Source: Blasia pusilla (taxonomy: Eukaryota > Marchantiophyta > Marchantiopsida > Blasiales). Taken from it: DNA of 64,000 nt. The DNA is taken from assembly GCA_050084515.1 (NCBI GenBank), contig CM114271.1:60450001-60514000 (forward strand), written 5' to 3'. Positions 22,775 through 36,679 of the stretch are shown here, one piece after another. Each line of letters opens with the position of its first letter. Position 1 is the first letter of the stretch. Under the pieces are notes generated by a model. The model had not been told where the DNA came from. It saw only the letters and a list, made by a program, of their open reading frames with translations, and made no database searches. Made by a program: the position numbers and the translations under genes.

Positions 22775-23353
22775 AACCCTACCCCTAAAGAATAGTAGTA
22801 GTAGTAGGAAAGAAAGTAGAACTGAGAATAAAACTGTTGTATGAAGCGTGAAGCAAACTCGTGTACGCTTAGCTTTTTACACCAATCAAAAAACGGAAAT
22901 ATAAGCCTCACCTCCTCCGTGTGTAAAAACTGTTGATGTGAATGGTGAATGCTGCAAGAGCGCGATGTGAGACTTGCCTTAGTGGTTAAATACTTGTTCC
23001 TAAGACCCCCGAAGTGTCCAAACCGCCTAATCTCAAATCTGATTAGGTTTCAAATTAGATTTCGTGGAATGAAATCGCAACTGTCGTTCTCTAACTCCAC
23101 TACTTTCCTTAATGGTAAAAACCGGCTACTGGCTACTGAATTTTAACACAACGTACGGTTGGTTCTGATATAAAAAATATACGGTATAATCATATCAAAC
23201 ACGACGCCACGAAATGCTTAAACAGAAATCCACACGTGGCAGCCTAGGAGGGGAGTATGGAAGGACGCGTGACAAGTCGGTAGGCCTTCATAACAGACAC
23301 GTGTCATGCGGAGAAAACCCGTGACTGGAACCAGACTCATTTAATAATATAGA

Positions 23354-26300
23354 TTTGTTGGGGATTTTTTTTCTTTTCAATATTGCAGCGCTCCTGGTAA
23401 ATGACGAGTTTTTCGGTAAACGCAAGTCGGCCCCGGTTTTGCGTAACCGGCTACTGGACACAACCTCTATCGGGGAGGGGCACCGACAGACAGACTGACC
23501 AGCACGGCCTGATCCTTGTTACTTGTAAATCCCAAGGATGATGGCGATCCCACCACTAAACTGCAATTAGCTGCACTCCGTGCCGGTTAGCGTCTGCATT
23601 AGCGTCAATGCTCGGAAAGAACCGGCATTCTTTGTAAAAGAAGCCGGTTGAGAATGAGTGATTTCCGATTCAAGTCTGAAACTTTAGGAAATTTCCCGAC
23701 GAGAAAAGTAGGTTTTCTTTGTTAAATTAAAAGAAAACCGGCTATCATGGTGAAATTGCCGATTACTTTGATCTTTCTCTCGGTAAAGTACCGGTATGCG
23801 TCAAAATCCTTGCCGAGCACTGATTAGCGTCAGCGCGCGAGCGACCGAGCCCGCGTACGTTCCCGGGCAGTGGGAGGCCCTCCCTCCTTCCCTCGGAATC
23901 CCTCCCTCCCTCGGTCCTGCGACCCGGGATGAAGTACGGCCGGAAGCAGGGCGTTGACAGGCGGACTTCCGCCTTTAAAGTTAAGCTAAGCCCTAATCTG
24001 GACGTTTAAGTGCGCTTTAGGGTAAGGGTACGAACCGCAGAGGCGAAGCCCGAGGCGGGCCGCGGGCAGGCGGGCAGGCGCGCGGCACGGCACCGCTCGA
24101 GGGGGTTCGCACGGCTATGGCGGAGGCGGAAGAAAGAGGCAGACGCGAAGAGGAGCGATCGAGGGATTATCGCGGCCCAGTTTGTATTTTCCCGCGGTGC
24201 GTCTGTATTTGGAGACCGTGCCCGACGGGGAAGGGACCGTAGGGAGGCCGGAGCTCAGGAGGACGAGCGCAGGGTAAACTAGGCTGAGGTGACGGGAGCG
24301 TAAACAGGCGAAAAGCGAACCAACGAATCGCCGGATGTGGTCTGTGGTCCCGGGGGAGGGAGGAAAGGACGGGAACGGAACTTTAAAGAGACGGGGAAGG
24401 GGCTGGCGGTGGGAAAAAAAGGAGGATTAACACTTAAGTTCCACGGACACTGGATTCGTAAGAGTACTGATCTTACTATTATTAATATCGTAGTGATAAA
24501 CGAAAAGAAAGGGGACGGGCGAGGGGGAGAGAGGAAAGGAGGAAAGGAAGAAAGCAAGCAAAGGAAAGGGTGGGCCGTGGGATTTGGTCACGGATGGGAA
24601 GTGATAGGCATTGAGTTGATGTGTAGCTGGCAGGAACAGGGCGAGAAGAGTGGATGTAAGGAATGTGGATATTTGTGTTTACACGATGAATTTGGAGACA
24701 AGAGGAGAGGGACTCCGGAGATGGAGGAGGTCATTTGGTTGTGGGGAAATAGAATGGGGGCCATTGTAAAGGGGTAGTAGGGGGATCAGGAGCAAGGCGT
24801 TGGATTTGTCTCCTCGAACTTGGACTGCCGCTGGGGCATTCCCGGCGAAGGTCTTGTTAACTTCTAGGGAGGTTTGTCAATTTTAAGTACGCAATAGCCT
24901 GGAACCAGGGCGGAGAGGTGGTGTTCTAACAACCGGCGATCTGACGCGTCGCTGCTGGTCTTCCAGTTTTGAACCCTCTACTTGACGCCGATCCCCCCTC
25001 GGTATACCTTCTCACCGCTTCGCAGTCCTTTGTTCGTTAACTACTTCCAGGTGACTGCGCTATTGCCGTTTTTCCCGGCCCTTATGCGTAGTCTATTTAG
25101 TCTTACAACGTCGTCTTTATTCTGCTCCACAGAGCTTGAGGTTCTTAGGAGTGTTCTCTTTTGACTTCCAAATTTTATTGTGGTTCTTTGCGCTCCCAAA
25201 GGAAGGTAAATGGCAGTTTCTGCCTTCTTTATTAGGGTTTTCATTTCCCGTGGTTTTACGAAATAATCTGTCAAATGGCGAAACCTTTACGGTCTTCTGA
25301 TAGAGACTTATTCACAGGACTTCTTCGGTGCTGTGTTACTTTTTCGTTTGGATGTCTCTTGTGCGCCCGTTTTATCTTTCAAGGGGGACGCGGGAGATGT
25401 TCCCCGGGGTAATGCTACCGGTATCTAGTCCCATTATTTCTGTAGGAGAAGTTTTTGTTCAATCTTTTGGAGGGAACCTGACAATGCGTCTGTCCGTCTG
25501 CCACAAGTCACACGTCTTTACTTGGCATTTATCACTCACATTGTCTTTAATTATCCTACTATAGCGTGTTTAGAGAGGGAAGGCGTTGCAATGGCGAGCA
25601 GTTTCTTTTCAGATGCTCCATTCTGAGAACTTCTACTCTTCTTCCTGCTTCGACAAGAATCACGCTCGTACCCACTTGGGCGGATATGACCACACCAGTT
25701 CCTTGATTCTGACTCATATTTTGGAGGCTTATCTAGTGTTTCACAGCATAGCGTTTCCTTTAGATCATGTGCTTGCGTTCTCGAGCTATTCATTTTCACC
25801 CGGCCATGTTGGCGGAATGCTTCCACTGCAATGAGTTTCCTGGTCATTATCTGAGTGGAAAAGCCTTGAGTGGATGGTATTTCAACATGATCTTTAAGCA
25901 AGTATAGGAGATCCTAGTCAAGTCACTGCATCGACTCTTTCTCAATCTTAACATTCTTTCAGGAGATCTTTGTCATGAATACCAGACCATGATGGATGGT
26001 TTGAAGTCATCTTTTAGCATGGTTTAGGAGGTCATGGTCATATGAGTACCCTGACCCCTACTGTAACTTAAGATTTTTTTAGGAGATATTATTCATGTAT
26101 GCCAAACCATAAAACTTTAAACAGTGGTATCGTGGCACCTATCTATTGGCAAGGTATGCATCCTAGCATTGTCTGTTTCATGTAGCTATCAACACACGTG
26201 GGTTGAAACCACATGTTTGGTCTCTCCTCTCAGTTTTTTTACGCAAAGTCGGTACATTTTTCTTTGTTTTTGCATTCTGACCAGGAATTGATTTGTACAG

Positions 26301-26897
26301 TTCTGTGTTCATTCTTTTGGATTTTTGGGTTTTCTCTATTAGATGTTGAATACGATTTGAACGATTAGAGATTGTCTTGTATAGTGAGCCTACATATCTA
26401 TTTTCATATGTTTACAATTAGTGAATATTGGAAGCTGCATTTTCAGGCACCTGTAAAACCTACATGCGAATACTGTGTTTAGGATTTATTCTTATAGCTC
26501 TGTGAAGACAATGACAGATTTTGTGAAGTTGCAGTAAGTCGCAAAGAAATCCGTCGTATGACTCCCAATTGATTGAAACTGCAAGAAGTCCCAGAATATG
26601 CTCTGGTTTGTCAAGAATTGCTAGTCTGGATTTTTTCCCAAGTCCCTATTTGATCTACCTTCATACAATTTCTATCTCGTATGCTGTGAGTCTACTCATG
26701 TCATTAGAAACCTGGAAATGTCATCATTGTTACTGATGTGGATGAAGGAGCCATTTGAAGATAGTGGGGGGAATCACTGGGCTCAGATCTTAGTGGAACC
26801 ACATTTTTTTGGGAACTATCAAGCACTTTGAAAAATAATTATCTCACCCTGGTGGTGATTTGCAGGAGGCAGTGGGTGTGACTGGGAAGTGTAGCAG
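23354..26897 (+). promoter_or_regulatory. Upstream region and 5' part of the PHD-finger gene (exons unresolved)
   Basis: The region upstream of the PHD gene becomes GC-rich at 23820-24360 (CCTCCCTCCTTCC tracts, CGCG-rich), as at a plant CpG-rich promoter and 5' UTR. Short ACCGGCTA-type repeats occur at 23446, 23733 and 23795. Between 24360 and 26897 I see intron-like T-rich sequence and no coding exon I can connect with confidence. The open frames at 24010-24282, 24337-24777 and 25551-25901 show no domain. Confidence 0.4.
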
Positions 26898-29800
26898 ATT
26901 GATCCCTACCACCCTATTGGCACTGATGATTGGGGCTCAAAGGTTGCTGGAAATGTTGACGAGCGGGTTGTTGGAAACAATGTACGCCCAGAGGTTTGCT
27001 ACACCATGATCTTGGGCTGTGAAGGACTGGCCGACTGTCACTGTGGGCTTCAAAGCTTGGAAGTTCCTGTGAGTAGTGGCAAACAGTGGCAACATTGTGG
27101 TTGTCAAATTGTCACTAACTCTTGTGAGAAACTTGGACTGCTGAAAACAAAGGAGTGGTGTCAGCTAGGACCTCTCTTGTCAGAAACAACAGGAACTCTT
27201 TCCCTCGATCTGCCATCTCTCAGTCCTGACAAGGAAGAAGTCAGTAGTGACAGTAAGGATTTGTGGGCAGATTCCCAAGAGATTATTCTTTGTCCTGTCT
27301 TGCCATATTCTCCTTGTAAGGATCTGGCAGAACTTGAATATTATAAAGCTCAGAAGAAGCCCGTAAAAATTCTGAATGAATGCTTGTCTGGAGCAAAAAA
27401 TTCAGCTGAGCCATTAAGTGATGGAGTTGCCCTTCTGTATCAAACTTCATACAGAATGGTGAGCCATGACCTCTCATGTCCACAAGTTCCACCCAAATCA
27501 GAGGCTGACGTATTTGTCGAAATCCCATTGGAGAAAAGTATTTATGAAGACGGGCTAGATGCTAGTCAAGTAGTTGCTGCAGAGGTGAACAACATGTTGG
27601 AAACAGTGCCAAGTTTGGAAATCCTAAAGCCATCAGTTAAAGATGGACTGGTGGAGCATGCCTTAGTCACAGGAGGGAAGGAAATCAACGAAGTGCTGGA
27701 TGAGCAAGAATCTCAGGAGCAATTACAGGCTCCCAGCCAAGGAGAACTTTCATCTGTCACGGTAGAAGAGTCAGACACAAAGATGGTGACCAATTTGGGA
27801 ACACATGGATTGAGATCCCTCATGGATACCGACACCATTCAGAAGTTTAAGAGAAGGCGGCTGACAACACCTATAGATGTGGCCCTTGTCAGGGATGTCT
27901 TAGGAATGTCAGAGAGAAAATCTCCAGTATACCTGGTTCTGGAATCCAATGGACAATCCAATGGACAATCTGAACAAAGGAGAGGGAATTGCCCTGATGG
28001 GTCATGTATGCTTCGTGATTCAGATGAGGAGGTGATGTTGTGTAAGAGCTCGATGCAGAGAGACAGTTTAGATGATGTGGACGTCAAAGACTATACAGCA
28101 TCTGGTGACTGTAATTCAGGGAGAAGTTCAGATGAAACCATCAAGGGGAAAGATGACCTGTATGTTCATAGTGATTCCTCCAGTGCTGGCCAATCACCTG
28201 TACTCTCTGCTGGAAAAGAGATACTGGGTCAGTACATTTCATCACCTCCTCAAAGTGTTGAAGGGTCAGTTGAAGTTCATGGTCCCAAGAAAAGAGAATG
28301 GCTAGCTCAGCATCATGGAGACAATGTGCAGACAGTGACAACACACAATGCAGGATTTGCTGGATGTGTTGGAGGCCTATACAGGAATGCCATTGATGAC
28401 CGGCCTGCAGCTCCCCATCCTGGTGCTGTTGGTGATAGAGTTTCTGTACAGTTTTGCAAAGTTTGTGGGGAACGAGAAGATGCAAACAACTCACTCATTT
28501 GTGATTCATGCGACCAGGTTTTCCACATGACTTGTGTGAATTCCCGAATGAAGATTGTACCGCGAGTCGATGACTGGTACTGCCGTCCATGTAAAAAAAA
28601 ACAGAAAATGAGTAGAGAATGTAACTCTCAAGGAGATTCTGAGCCCGGAGGTGAAGGCAAAGGTTGGTGGAGGGAAGATGCTGGGATTGGAAAAGTTGAG
28701 AGGGAGTTGATGAAAATGAGTAATGGCCGAAGAATGAAAGTGCGCATTGGGCCCAAGTATCAGGCTGTGGTGGTAGACTGGGCGGGGATTGTGGAGGAGG
28801 TTGATCTAGATGATACCCTGTAAGAATCAAACTCTCTTCCCATCTCATCTGTGGTCCAAAGGGGGAATCTCTCGGAATTTTGGAATCATTTGACATTTGT
28901 CTCTACTCTTTGGTAATGACTGATAATTTCGGGTTTCAAAATTCCAGTGCAGAGCCAGCCCATTCCTTCGGCCAGGAGGTTGTTGTCACTGCAGAGGAGA
29001 AGCAACGAGAACAGGAGCAAGCAGAACACAATCTAGCACATGTGACGACCAAATTTATTCTTTGTGGACACATTGTGTTACAGGTCTAAGAGTTGTGTAT
29101 ACATTTGTGTCCTGCAAGTTTCACCCACTGTGATACTTGGTTCTGATATCTGTTTGCTGTACATCCTCCCTATCTAACAAGGTGGTTGTTGTCACTTCTG
29201 CAGAATATTTGGCCAAAGGGATGGCTGCCTGCCACACAGTTACCACCAGATTCTAAAGAGAATTGGCTGCAATGCATGGTTGTATTATTTGAAGAAGGAG
29301 AGGTTTGTCCCAGTGGTCAAAAGGCAGAGAAAGATATCGTGTGCGGCAAGTGGCGAAGGTATTTGCTACTTGCAGCCATTCAAGAAATACTGGACGTCCA
29401 TGTACTGTGGGGTATGATTTGGTCTTATAATTAAAAACGAAATGTCTACTTGTGCCCTCTTAAATCCTTAGTGATGGGTGAGGAATGATGAAGGTGGAAG
29501 TGTGATTTATTTCTGTGATACGTTTTTGAAGTGGATGAGCATTGTCCATGCAGTTTTGCCTTCCGTCTTCTAGACGGTTTGGAAGGCTTTTCTTCCTTTC
29601 CTTTTTTCTTGGAAACAGGTAGTCAGGAAGTACTTCTAGTGGGCAACCTTTGTTCTAGCTGGCATTACTATCCTAGATGATTGCTTTACCTGCACAATTT
29701 GTGGATGATGTGGGCTCGTGATCAGTATCAAAGTTTTCTAATCTTTGTAGTATATTTATTGATCTCTTTCAGAGCTCCTCTCGACGCAGTGCAGAATGAA

Positions 29801-30252
29801 CTCTGGGAATGCTCTTGTGCTCTTATGTGGGATCCTCGACATGCTGATTGTGCTGTACCCCAGGCAAGTTCTATTTGAAGTTATCTATGAAGTTATTTGC
29901 CCATGACCCAGGAGGTTATAATCCAAGTGAGGACATAACCGGGAAGTCATCACAATCTTTCTCAAGGGAATCCCTAGTCAGCAGGTCTTCTTTCATGCTA
30001 GAGGGGCTACCTATATTGCTTCCAAGGGTCTGTTAATCTGTAATGCTTGGTATATACTGGTCCATGAATGATTGATAGCTTGTCCTCATGGTTGGTCTGG
30101 ATAGCATTGGTCCTTTTTCGTGGGGAGGTAGTTTACCTGAGGTATCCCTACTAAGAACTGACCTCATGCTATTCGTACAGGAGCTTTCCAATGAAGAGAT
30201 AAGTGAACGTTTAGCATCTAAGGCTTTGGTTCAGGACCAGCCACCTGTTTAG
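26898..30252 (+). CDS. PHD-finger protein, host gene (3' five exons: 26898-28819, 28948-29083, 29204-29411, 29775-29863, 30181-30252)
   Basis: All exon phases agree, giving at least 808 residues. The first exon seen starts after GTGTAGCAG with IDPYHPIGTDDWGSK, so earlier exons exist. An acidic, Ser-rich middle follows. The PHD finger (28456-28598) has CKVCG, CDSCDQVFHMTC and a final YCRPC, a full C4HC3 set. After it come a basic stretch, MKVRIGPKYQA, and in the last exons NIWPKGWLPATQLPP and LWECSCALMWDP, ending DQPPV at TAG 30250-30252. The tail resembles a PHD-domain family conserved in land plants. Intron 4 has a GC donor (CAG|GCAAGT at 29863). This is the only clear host gene and probably encodes a nuclear histone-H3-reading protein. 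Confidence 0.85.
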
Positions 30253-33200
30253 CCCGTATACATAGCAGGTAATAGGCTATACACCTTGACTTCAATTTCT
30301 CACATCTTAGTTTGCTCTCTTTTAGGTGTTTTGAGTTATTATCTCACCTAGTTGTGTAAGGTTATTATGGCTGTGAGAGGCCTCAGAACTTGAAGAGGTG
30401 TATTGTGATCAATCTGTGATGTTGATACCCACCTTGTTGTTGGGATTACTGTGTTAAAAGCTGAGGAGAGATGTAGGAAACGTCCAAGATTACCGCGGAA
30501 GGAAGAAGTTGCACAAGGACTAGACCTTTGCTATTGTAAATCCTACCAGTATTCTTTATGTGCCAATTCCTCCTCCTAAAGGTTTGATTCCTACCTTTTC
30601 CATGTAATGTCCATGGTGCTCTTAACCTAGTGAAATGATTTTGAAATGTGATAGTTTGGTTAAGTTGGTTATGAATACTAATATCTTATGGTTGTCCACT
30701 GAAGCAGGCTGCCGCATCAGGTCGGTTCACTTGACAAACAGCTGTTAAGGACATAACCATACCAACTGTCGGCACAGTGACTGTATGATTTTCTTACCCT
30801 CTTGCACAATCTTTCATTCCAGTTTTAGAGTTCCACCTCACCGCTCCACTAAGTTCTCTGATAACCACTTAGGTGGGATGGTTTTGACGAGTGGCTCATT
30901 TTGGCGTGTCACAGTGATGTTTGGAGGAATGCAAGTGACAGATTTGGAATTGGACCAAGTTAGTCAGTGTAATGTATTCGCTCAAGACCAATGTTGACAC
31001 GAGTTGACCTGTCAATGGGTGTGTAAAGAGTACAAAATAGAGAAGAGAATCCTCGTCAAGGGTTAGGGACTTCCCAGCTCTGAACAGAATGCCTCCTATG
31101 CGTAGGCTTTCCTCGAGAACCTGGAGTTAGGGCCACAGTGAAGCTGTGAGTGTCTCCAAACCCAACTTTGATGTTGGGTGGACATTGTCCAGCAGAGTGA
31201 TCAATTAGTTCCATGAATTTATTTACCTGAGCTTGTGCATGTGTATTATAGTACTGAACAAGAACCAGAATTTTTGTTGCAGTCTTGCAAAACAGTGCCT
31301 TATCCTTCCATGGTGATCAGTGAAGTAAATAGACCTTTGCCAAAGTCTCTACTTCTACTGCTGGAAGGTGTTATTTGTGATGGACCGGTGGTTTGTTCCA
31401 AACCCCTTGCAGGGGGTGCGTCCATATTTTGCTACAACTACGAAAGGTATTCATGTGAGTTTGTTATCAGTTTTCTTGGTTTCTAAGGATATGTAATTCA
31501 CTTTGTTAAGTTTTAATGGACACTCATCCATCTGTCAAACCCCAGTTTATGCACAGCTTGGGGCTGTATGAACTTGAGTGGCTATTTTGGGTAAATGCAT
31601 GCAGAGATGGTCCTCATTACCTGGCAGTTTCAATTAAAGGATGTACTTTCGAAATGGTCCTCAATTATTTGAAAGGATGGAACTTCCCGATCATGTACTA
31701 ATATCTTTTTTTTTGTTCAACTTTTATACGACCACTTGACAGTCCAAAATGTAGGTGACAATGATGGACATCAATTCAAGTTTACATCTACAATAGAATG
31801 GATGAGACAACATGTGTTTGTATATCATCCATAAAATACATTAAGATTTTCAGTTGTCTTGCAGTGTTAAAATTTGGTTTTAGCATAAGAGAATGGGGAG
31901 TTTCTATGGATGAAATTTTTTATGAGCACGGAACTAACTCAAATCCCTCTGGAAGCCTACAGGAGTAGACATTCAATGTGATGCATTTCAACCTTCATCC
32001 AAGCTCCACTCGTGGGGACCACCTAAACTTTCCCATCATCAACTACTTTTCATGGAAATCCTCTTATACATGGACGAGTGAGTTGTCTTTAGCTACTTTG
32101 CTCCTAGTTGATTCTTATGAGCCTTCACACATGCTATGTGTCATCTCCTCATATACCCACCATTGGTCAGCATTGTGACCACCCGCTTTATCTGCGTAAT
32201 AGAAAACATAAGTTTGTAACTACCACTTCCAAGTTTAAATGGACAATCCCATCAATGTGGAGTAGGTGACTAGATGTGAATTATATCGGGAAAGGCGTGT
32301 GGCCAGAGGAAACACAAGGTTATTATGGGTTCACTTCACATTTAAACTTTGGTTAGAGAAACTTCTTCAGCATAATCTATGAACCGTGAGGAGTTAGTAG
32401 TAAGGGTTTGATACCACCATCCTATGCCATAATGGGGTCGCATGCAATTGTTGTATCAATCAAGATTTTGATGCTTTGGTAGGACTAACGTATTGTAACC
32501 TCTAGGTTTCATAATATGGTAAAATCTTGGGAGACTTTTGGCTTCTTATTGGCCTAGGCGATGATCAAGTGGGGGATGAGGCAGTCATCCATATGTGGGA
32601 TACGCATGGAGTCTTGGCGGCCCAGCTTGAGGATAGATCATAGTAAAAGCAACTTACTTTAGAGTTCTATGTTGGTTTGAAGGTTTACTGGAGGGAGTGC
32701 TCATGTAGATCCGAGTGATATGCGGTAGCAGGTGTGAGTACACTTGATGGTGAGATTTCTTCCATATTGTGGGGGATGAACATTGATTTGCATAGGAGCG
32801 CAAACATGTTGCTCAGCTTATGTTGTATAACGAGGTGGGTTGGAGATACCATGTGCTCTAAGAGTGGAGGGAGATGCGGAGTGGACATCATACCAATTGT
32901 GTGGTAGTATCCCGAGGAAGGTGTATGCATACGAGATTTCTTACTTTGGTTGTAGTAGAACAATACTTGCATGTTCAACAAGATGAGATTGTACAAAGTC
33001 TCATTACATTATGCGTTGAGGCTAGTGCAACAATATCATGACTTATTGCCAATATATAGTGTCAAGGGATATCGATATGCTTTGGTATCCAATATTTCGT
33101 CGTAGGGCGCAAGATGCCGAAAGGTTAGGTTTGATTCATTTGGTGGTGGCAAGATTGTCATGTCAAGGTCATTCTTCAATATACGGGGGACTTGGTTTGT

Positions 33201-34090
33201 AGGATCCAAAGTGGGTCATGTTTTGGGAAATACTATGAGTTCTAAGACACTTGTAGACTACCTAGAGATGTTCTTCAATCTACACATTGAAGAATGTCCC
33301 ATTATTAAGTAACACTCAAGTGTGAATGATGACAAGTGTGTACCAAGTGCAATCATGTATAGGACTAGTGGTGATGTAGCATCGAATGCACATAGTCAAT
33401 TATTTTTGCGGACGGGCAAATATCAAGATCAACTAATGATGGAATCTAGAAACCATCATTACTTTCAATGGATGCAATTTAGGATTGAGAGCGACGATGT
33501 CAAGTTATTACTTGTGATGATGTAGCACCTTTGGCGTTGGCTAATAGGGTGGACTAGCAAGGGATAACATTTCCTATGTAGGTGAGCTTTGTGGCATCTC
33601 ATGTTTTTTGTTCGGGAGTACTAAACATGATGTGGGATGAACATGCATGTATATTCATGGAGCCCATTGTTAACCAACTATGGAGCCTACGATGGCAGAG
33701 ATCTCACGTCGACATGTATCAAGTTATCCTATGGATATAAACTATCTTTCTTGGGTGTTAAGCCTTGGTTTGGTTGAGTCGAAATAGTTGCAAGGGACGT
33801 CTATGATGTTGCCTTTTGGTAGTCTACACAAGAGCAGAGAGAGGGATAAGAGATCACTTTTTCGATGAAAGACATAGTAGGGTGCCTAGCTTGATTTGGG
33901 AAAGTAGGTGATTATTGCTTGAGGTTGTTAGATTAAAACCACTACCCTCCTCTCTTTCATATGCTAGGAGAAAAGTGAAGCCTCATTAACTAACGGATGA
34001 TAGAAAAGCCATCAAGCATACAAAAATGGGGGACTCAAAGAGTTGAGTATGTGAAGGCCACAACTAGCATGGAAAAAGAAAAGGGGACAT
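30253..34090. other. Downstream flank and unrecognised intergenic DNA
   Basis: The first part should hold the 3' UTR of the PHD gene. After that I find only short, stop-broken frames without recognisable domains. From about 32560 to 33540 the sequence has a coding-like texture (for instance 33322-33525) and may be a very old retroelement, but I could not align it to the gypsy copies here. Confidence 0.4.
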
Positions 34091-34095
34091 CCCCC

Positions 34096-36290
34096 CTATT
34101 GGCTTAACTCACCAATAGAGACAATATGAACAATACTTACAGAGCTATCACTAAGTGGGCCTCTAGAGCTAGCGTCTCCCATAGTCTGAGTCTGTTGTAG
34201 AAGCCCATTTGCTTGGGCACGCTGTAACGCTATGGAAACCCGTTGCCTACAATAAAGAATTGTATTAGCTAAGGACAACCCATTTCTCAAGTAGAGATGA
34301 TGAGTGCAATTAGTAAAGAACGAGTCAAACCTCTCTCCCAAAGCCCCATATATATCTATATCTATATCTAAGGGAGACAAATAGATGTCCTCATGAAGTT
34401 GACTATGTAAATGGGGCTTCTTCATCTCCTCCACCATCGCCACCGCTCCTTGTAGCAATCTCCTTTGTGCCACCATTTGGGCTCACACAACCTCTTGCAG
34501 AGAATTTATCACTATAATATCCGCCGCCACCACCTGAGCCTCACGCGTCATATAAAGATCAGCACAAATAAGGGAATCCCTCATGGTGTAGTACCTCTCT
34601 CTTTTTGCACATGGAAGCCACTCTCGCGAGTAATACTGAACATGATATCCCTTGCATTATCATGATTGACAATCCTCTCACCCCTAACTAGAAAACGTGT
34701 CAAATACACATCAAGTGGATCTAGACTTTGGCGACACTCATATTGTGTCAAACCAACCACCTACGGTTGCGGGAGGCCCAATTGGAACCACATCGTTGAG
34801 ATATAGGTAAGTTGTGTGATATAGAAAACCGGGATGAGGGAGCAAGCCCCCATCCATAAGCATGCCCCATTTCCAGAGCAAGAGCGAATATGGGCATGAT
34901 CCTCCATGGGGATATCCCCATCTAACATAATGCCTCTAAAAATTGCCTCAAAGTGGGCTTCTATCAATAAAGATTAGTGTCCGGATTGACTGAAGGTAAA
35001 TAAGGAGGAGAAAGTGGGGAGAACCATTATGGCCTTAACTAGAAGGGAATCTTTACATGATCTGGGGAAAGATTTCAATGGGAAAAGGCCATCATCAACA
35101 TGAGAAAGATATTGTAGAAGGAGTGGTCTATCTCTAACCATAAATCAAGAGTAAAGAAGGGGATGTTGTAGTGATCCAAATCCCCAAAAACGCGAAGGGC
35201 GCCACTAATTTAGTTGAGAGAAGACTTGCTCCGCCAAAGACAATTAGCCAAGAAGCTTGTTTTCGAGCTAATCCCCCCATGGGGCACTCTAAGGACATGG
35301 GTCCTAAAAGATCCCCAAACACTTGTATGATTTGCCTATCAAAGGATCTATAGTGGGTAGAAACGTGACTAAACATCCACACAGTTCTAGTGAGATAACA
35401 AGGTGGATGAGCAAAACAAGAAGAGAGAATGTCATAGGCGACTAGAGAGTCACCAATCCTTGTAAGATCATCGACGTGGAGAATATCCTCGGTAAGAGCC
35501 ACTGCAACAAAACTCAACACAAAGTCTTGACTCTTGATAGGGACTCCCAAGATACGAAGCCCTACGAAAAGTGTCATGAACCCGTTGGGTAATTGAAGAT
35601 CATCGGGTAGATCTGAAGGAGACCAAGCCTTGCACTTTCCCACCTTCACCGCGAGGCGGACACATGCCAACTGTGCAGAATAGTGATGAAATGCAAAGAC
35701 GATGAGATCTCCAAGGCCAACAATATCAGTATCATCTTCCAACAAGGGGGAAATGCAACCCAAAAAGCCTCTACTTGCTAATGAGCCATAGCAAACAATG
35801 CGCCATCCTGGGCATTATCTTGACGAGTCTAGATGGCGGACTCTAAAATTTTGACCTCCTCCTCGAACCAACCATGGTGGAAATAGAGGGCCAATGGGGC
35901 CCCATGGAAAGCCTTGCATTATGGGAATGAGGCCACCTACATTCCTCAACTTTGTGAAGATAGTTGCACATGATACTGAGTTGAAAATGTTCTCCACATC
36001 TACTTGGACAACCACCCTCTCAAGATGTACATTGAGATAAGCCCTCAAACCTAAGGCTATCATCTCAAAGTTGGCAGACGTGGCAACCCCAAACTCATGC
36101 GGACTTAAGTGTCATTGGAAAGCCTCACAGAATTTCAAAGCGATAGTGAGACTCACCAACCGCAAGAGCATCTTACCTATGGCGATCAGAAAAATCCCTC
36201 TATTCTCTTTCGGCAATGCCAAAGTTCACCCCGCCCCCAATACTCTGGTCACCATTGGTGGCACTCTCCCCTGCGCTAGGTGAAAGGCAA
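34096..36290 (-). pseudogene. Non-LTR (LINE-type) reverse transcriptase pseudogene
   Basis: Read on the minus strand, segments of a LINE RT appear in order: a conserved HLSPHEFGVAT-like block near 36090-36115; the catalytic palm strand QVDVENIFNSVS near 35985-36015; IFTKLRNVGG; a damaged QG(D)P box near 35890; then LEDDTDIVG, the second catalytic Asp pair, near 35715-35745, followed by KVGKCKAWSP and the thumb region. The C-terminal part runs on through 34967-34761 and 34476-34096. At least three frame changes make it a pseudogene. This RT type, with an FNSVS strand and an LADD box, is common in plant genomes (family knowledge). Confidence 0.75.
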
Positions 36291-36679
36291 CCTAAAGCAA
36301 CTAGGAAAAACCACTAGCACTCTGGACAACCCTCTGGCCGCATTAATCCTAGGAGAACTTCTGAGTGCCCGTGCAAAGAAGGATTGGTCAAGGCATATAG
36401 CCTTGTTAGTGGAGCTCTTCATTTTGGTATATAACACAACTTGTCATCACTCCTCTCCAGGCCTTTTCCATCCTCTCTCGTCCACGTTTGTCCCCAACCA
36501 CCTCCATACGACCGTAGCAGACACTAGGAAGGACATGCTATGAGGCAGACTTGGGAGCTATTAATTGGTCCTAGGTTGACAAAAGCGGAAAGAAAATTAG
36601 TGCAATAGTTCTTGTCAAATTACATGGATTATTTTAAATATAGTATGATTAAAGATATGTTGAAGGATCGGGATGTTTA

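Larger units (their letters stand above)
12385..23353 (-). mobile_element. Autonomous-type Helitron (minus strand), interrupted and carrying extra DNA at its 5' side
   Basis: The 3' end is diagnostic: on the minus strand, hairpin CCCGTGC-ATC-GCACGAG followed by CACTTTACTAG and then T. A matching 5' end is proposed at 23353 on the minus strand, A followed by TCTATATTATTAAATG, the classic plant Helitron start. That gives insertion between A and T as expected. Between them lie Rep and Helicase domains (12444-19792), a nested solo-LTR insertion, and 3 kb of DNA not typical of Helitrons (20280-23353). The 3' end is firm; the 5' end is tentative, because repeats of an ACCGGCTACTGG motif occur on both sides of it. 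Confidence 0.7.

Noticed and set aside
24010-24777. Two open frames upstream of the PHD gene as protein-coding genes
   Set aside because: Arg/Gly- or Lys-rich composition follows from purine- and GC-rich DNA; no domain, and no link to downstream exons found.
25551-25901. Minus-strand basic protein within the PHD gene 5' region
   Set aside because: No domain, no splice support, and it lies in a probable intron or UTR of a plus-strand gene.
31235-33525. Additional host genes downstream of the PHD gene
   Set aside because: Short open frames without domains, splice support or similarity to neighbouring elements.
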